Source: CAYYFV01 sp965660075 (lineage in GTDB: Bacteria > Patescibacteriota > Gracilibacteria > UBA1369 > GCA-2718715). From it: a stretch of DNA of 15,526 nt. The DNA is taken from NCBI GenBank assembly GCA_965660075.1, contig CBFHYO010000035.1, positions 1 through 15,526 on the forward strand. The letters run 5' to 3'. Shown here one piece after another: positions 13,658 to 15,526 of the stretch. The position numbers and the translations under genes are program-made. The notes under the pieces were generated by a model. The model ran no database searches. It had not been told where the DNA came from and saw nothing but the letters and a program-made list of their open reading frames with translations. Each line of letters begins with the position of its first letter. The stretch's first letter is position 1.

Positions 13658-15526
13658 ATGAGTACAAAATTTACACAGTCGATAAAGTCTATTTTTCGGC
13701 TAAAGACCTTAGTTTTAATACTATCTTTAGTATTAGTATCTAGCCAAATTGCTAGTGCCGATTTTTGTTCGGGACTTAGTGGTGAATTTGGTGGATTTAT
13801 TGAATGTTCCGAAGAATTTACAAGTTTTTCTAAATTCCAAGGTGGACTCGAAGCACCAAGTGCCGATGGCTACGACGCTACTCTAACTCAAGCTACTGAT
13901 GCTCGGACTTTTGTAAAAAACATTGCTAATTTTGCCCTTGGGTTTTTGGGGCTTGCTGCAGTGTTGATTATTATCTATTCTGGATTTTTATATGTTACAT
14001 CAGCAGTAAACAGTGATGCTACAGAAACTGCAAAAAATAATATTAAGTACTCTGTGATTGGGATATTTATTATCCTTGGGTCTTTTGCTTTTGTTAACAC
14101 CATTCTTACTGCTCCTGGAGGGGGTGCAACTGGTGGTGCTGGCGGAGGTGCTGGCCAAAGTGATTCTACAAATGCACAGCAATTGGCAAACTACAACACA
14201 GCTGCCAACGAAATCAAAGTGATGACTCGTGATTTGATTAAAGCTTATGAGCGTGTGCAATCTGACTTGGGGTTGATGAATAAAATGCGTAGTTTTCAAG
14301 TAAACGAATACACTTCTAGACAAAGTTTTGCTAACTACTTATCTAACGTGAGATCTAGTTTAAATCAATTAGCATCAGTTCGCGGATCACTGAGTAATAC
14401 TGCTGCAGCAGCAAGAAGTATTAACTTTATGTTAGTAGATCAAGCACTAATTGCTATTAACAATGTTGTGCAAGAAGAAAAAGTTGCAAAGCTTAGAGAG
14501 ACAGTTGGTGAATCTGGATTAGAATCTTTGTGGGACGATATCGCTGGTGGTATTGGCGAGGCCTTTAACTCAGCATTTACAGATAGTGGAGCTTTTACTA
14601 AATATTTATGTAGTTTACCAGAGGAAGAAAGACCGGTTAATATTAAGGTTACTGACTGTGAAGACGATGACACTGTACCTGATGCCACTGCACTTGGTTC
14701 ATCTGCAAAAAGCGTAATTGATACACAACTTGGAGATACTCTTAAACTTGGAATCTATTTAGACTTTAGATCTGAAATTGATAACGTTAAATTTAAACTT
14801 GAAACCTTAGAAGCACAACTGAAAGGAAATCCAATCTTATCAAACAAAGTAACAGAAGTTAAAGATCAGCTAATTCAAATAGATAGTCAGATTGACACTC
14901 CAATAACTTCTGAAACTAGTTTTGATAATTTTAACTACCCTTCTTTCTTTGATACATTTTCATATAGTGAGGAAGTTCAAGATTTTGAGTGGGATGGAAA
15001 TGTAGATTGGATTTCAAATCGGACAGATGAACTATTTACAGGAACAGTCGATACCTTAAGGATTTATATTCAACAATTACAAGAGGTCTACAACCTACTT
15101 AAGGAGGCTAAATTTACCATACCTGTTATTACTGCCTCTGTAACTACAGGAACTGCACCTTTGGTTGTGACTTTTGATGGTTCTGGATCTATAAACCCTG
15201 AAGACTTAACTTTGAATAAAGAACTCATGGACTGGGATGTTGATGGTGATGGAAACTATGGAATTATAGATGCAAATGTAACTTGCTTAGACAAAGATAA
15301 TACAACTAATTTCATTTTTAACACCTGTACTTTCCAAGAACCTGGTAGCTATAGAGTTGGCTTAAGGCTTCGTCCAACAGATACTGCCTTTCCTATGGAG
15401 GGTGAAGGTGCAGATGCAACGGCTAATAATGCAAGAAGTGCAATTTCTGACCCTACTCAAACTCTATACCCAGGGATTGCCTATGTGACTATTCGTGTGT
15501 TGCCGCAGTCGGCTAAGATTCAATTG
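13658..15526 (+). CDS. Pilin-like hairpin protein with helical stalk and PKD domain (partial, runs off window)
   Basis: The frame is open from the ATG at 13658 to the last base: 623 codons with no stop, so the C-terminus is missing. Residues 1-34 are a clear signal peptide (basic start, hydrophobic 17-28, Ala-Ser-Ala before residue 35). Residues 85-114 and 129-151 form one helix-loop-helix unit with loop NSDATETAKN, ending GSFAFVNTIL, very like the final unit of the two preceding proteins. A Gly-rich linker (154-166) follows. Residues about 170-480 are mostly helical and polar, with heptad-like stretches suggesting a stalk. A PKD-type beta domain begins near 489: TAPLVVTFDGSGS, then WDVDGDG (526-532), then a FQEPGSYRVGLRL strand. 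The layout suggests a surface-exposed minor pilin or adhesin anchored by the hairpin, which is inference. It has its own promoter. Confidence 0.85.
   Translation, partial: MSTKFTQSIKSIFRLKTLVLILSLVLVSSQIASADFCSGLSGEFGGFIECSEEFTSFSKFQGGLEAPSADGYDATLTQATDARTFVKNIANFALGFLGLAAVLIIIYSGFLYVTSAVNSDATETAKNNIKYSVIGIFIILGSFAFVNTILTAPGGGATGGAGGGAGQSDSTNAQQLANYNTAANEIKVMTRDLIKAYERVQSDLGLMNKMRSFQVNEYTSRQSFANYLSNVRSSLNQLASVRGSLSNTAAAARSINFMLVDQALIAINNVVQEEKVAKLRETVGESGLESLWDDIAGGIGEAFNSAFTDSGAFTKYLCSLPEEERPVNIKVTDCEDDDTVPDATALGSSAKSVIDTQLGDTLKLGIYLDFRSEIDNVKFKLETLEAQLKGNPILSNKVTEVKDQLIQIDSQIDTPITSETSFDNFNYPSFFDTFSYSEEVQDFEWDGNVDWISNRTDELFTGTVDTLRIYIQQLQEVYNLLKEAKFTIPVITASVTTGTAPLVVTFDGSGSINPEDLTLNKELMDWDVDGDGNYGIIDANVTCLDKDNTTNFIFNTCTFQEPGSYRVGLRLRPTDTAFPMEGEGADATANNARSAISDPTQTLYPGIAYVTIRVLPQSAKIQL

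Noticed and set aside
93..15526. UGA recoded as glycine (code 25)
   Set aside because: All recognisable genes are full length without any in-frame TGA, and glycine is served by ordinary GGN codons. Only the absence of TGA stops is odd.
1..15526. CRISPR arrays, insertion sequences, tRNA or rRNA genes
   Set aside because: I saw no regularly spaced repeats, transposase-like frames, terminal inverted repeats flanking a gene, or cloverleaf-type sequences. The gaps between genes are short.

Overview
The window looks like a chromosomal stretch from an AT-rich bacterium that uses the standard code. Pilin-like transmembrane-hairpin proteins, a PKD-domain surface protein, several proteins I cannot name, near-absence of Shine-Dalgarno sequences and short leaders suggest a Candidate Phyla Radiation (Patescibacteria) member. 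That placement is an inference I cannot test here. All 15 complete genes end in TAA (10) or TAG (5), never TGA.

Layout. (1) 93-1793, plus strand: an orphan single-pass membrane protein with its own sigma70-like promoter. (2) 7649 down to 1786, minus strand: a tight six-gene operon, yqhQ/DUF1385 - dut - tmk-like - folD - membrane-anchored family 5 solute-binding protein - HAMP/SpoIIE-type phosphatase. Three of its junctions overlap (20, 49 and 1 nt). dut, tmk and folD supply dUMP, phosphorylate dTMP and provide one-carbon folate, so the front half is a thymidylate-supply unit. The rear half pairs an extracytoplasmic binding protein with a transmembrane phosphatase and looks like a signalling pair. 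(3) 7702-8415, plus strand: a metallo-beta-lactamase-fold hydrolase, divergent from the operon. It ends in a bidirectional terminator shared with rplA. (4) 11501 down to 8448, minus strand: secE - nusG - unknown membrane protein - rplK - rplA. This is the classical secE-nusG-rplK-rplA order, but an unknown gene is inserted, rplK and rplA are separated by a terminator, and rplA has its own promoter with a foldable leader. rplJ/rplL do not follow. SecE carries an unusual C-terminal tail. (5) 11621 to the window end, plus strand: three consecutive exported membrane proteins built from VirB2/TrbC-like two-helix hairpins. The first two each appear to carry three hairpins. The third has one hairpin, then a glycine-rich linker, a long helical region and a PKD domain, and runs off the window.

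The most interesting region is (5), seven related hairpins in three genes. The last gene has a separate promoter whose -10 element lies inside a perfect 9-bp inverted repeat. Second is the solute-binding protein/phosphatase pair in region (2). Most promoters share a TAAAAT or TACAAT -10, often 17 bp from a TTGNNN -35, placed about 10-30 nt before the start codon (about 53 nt for rplA).
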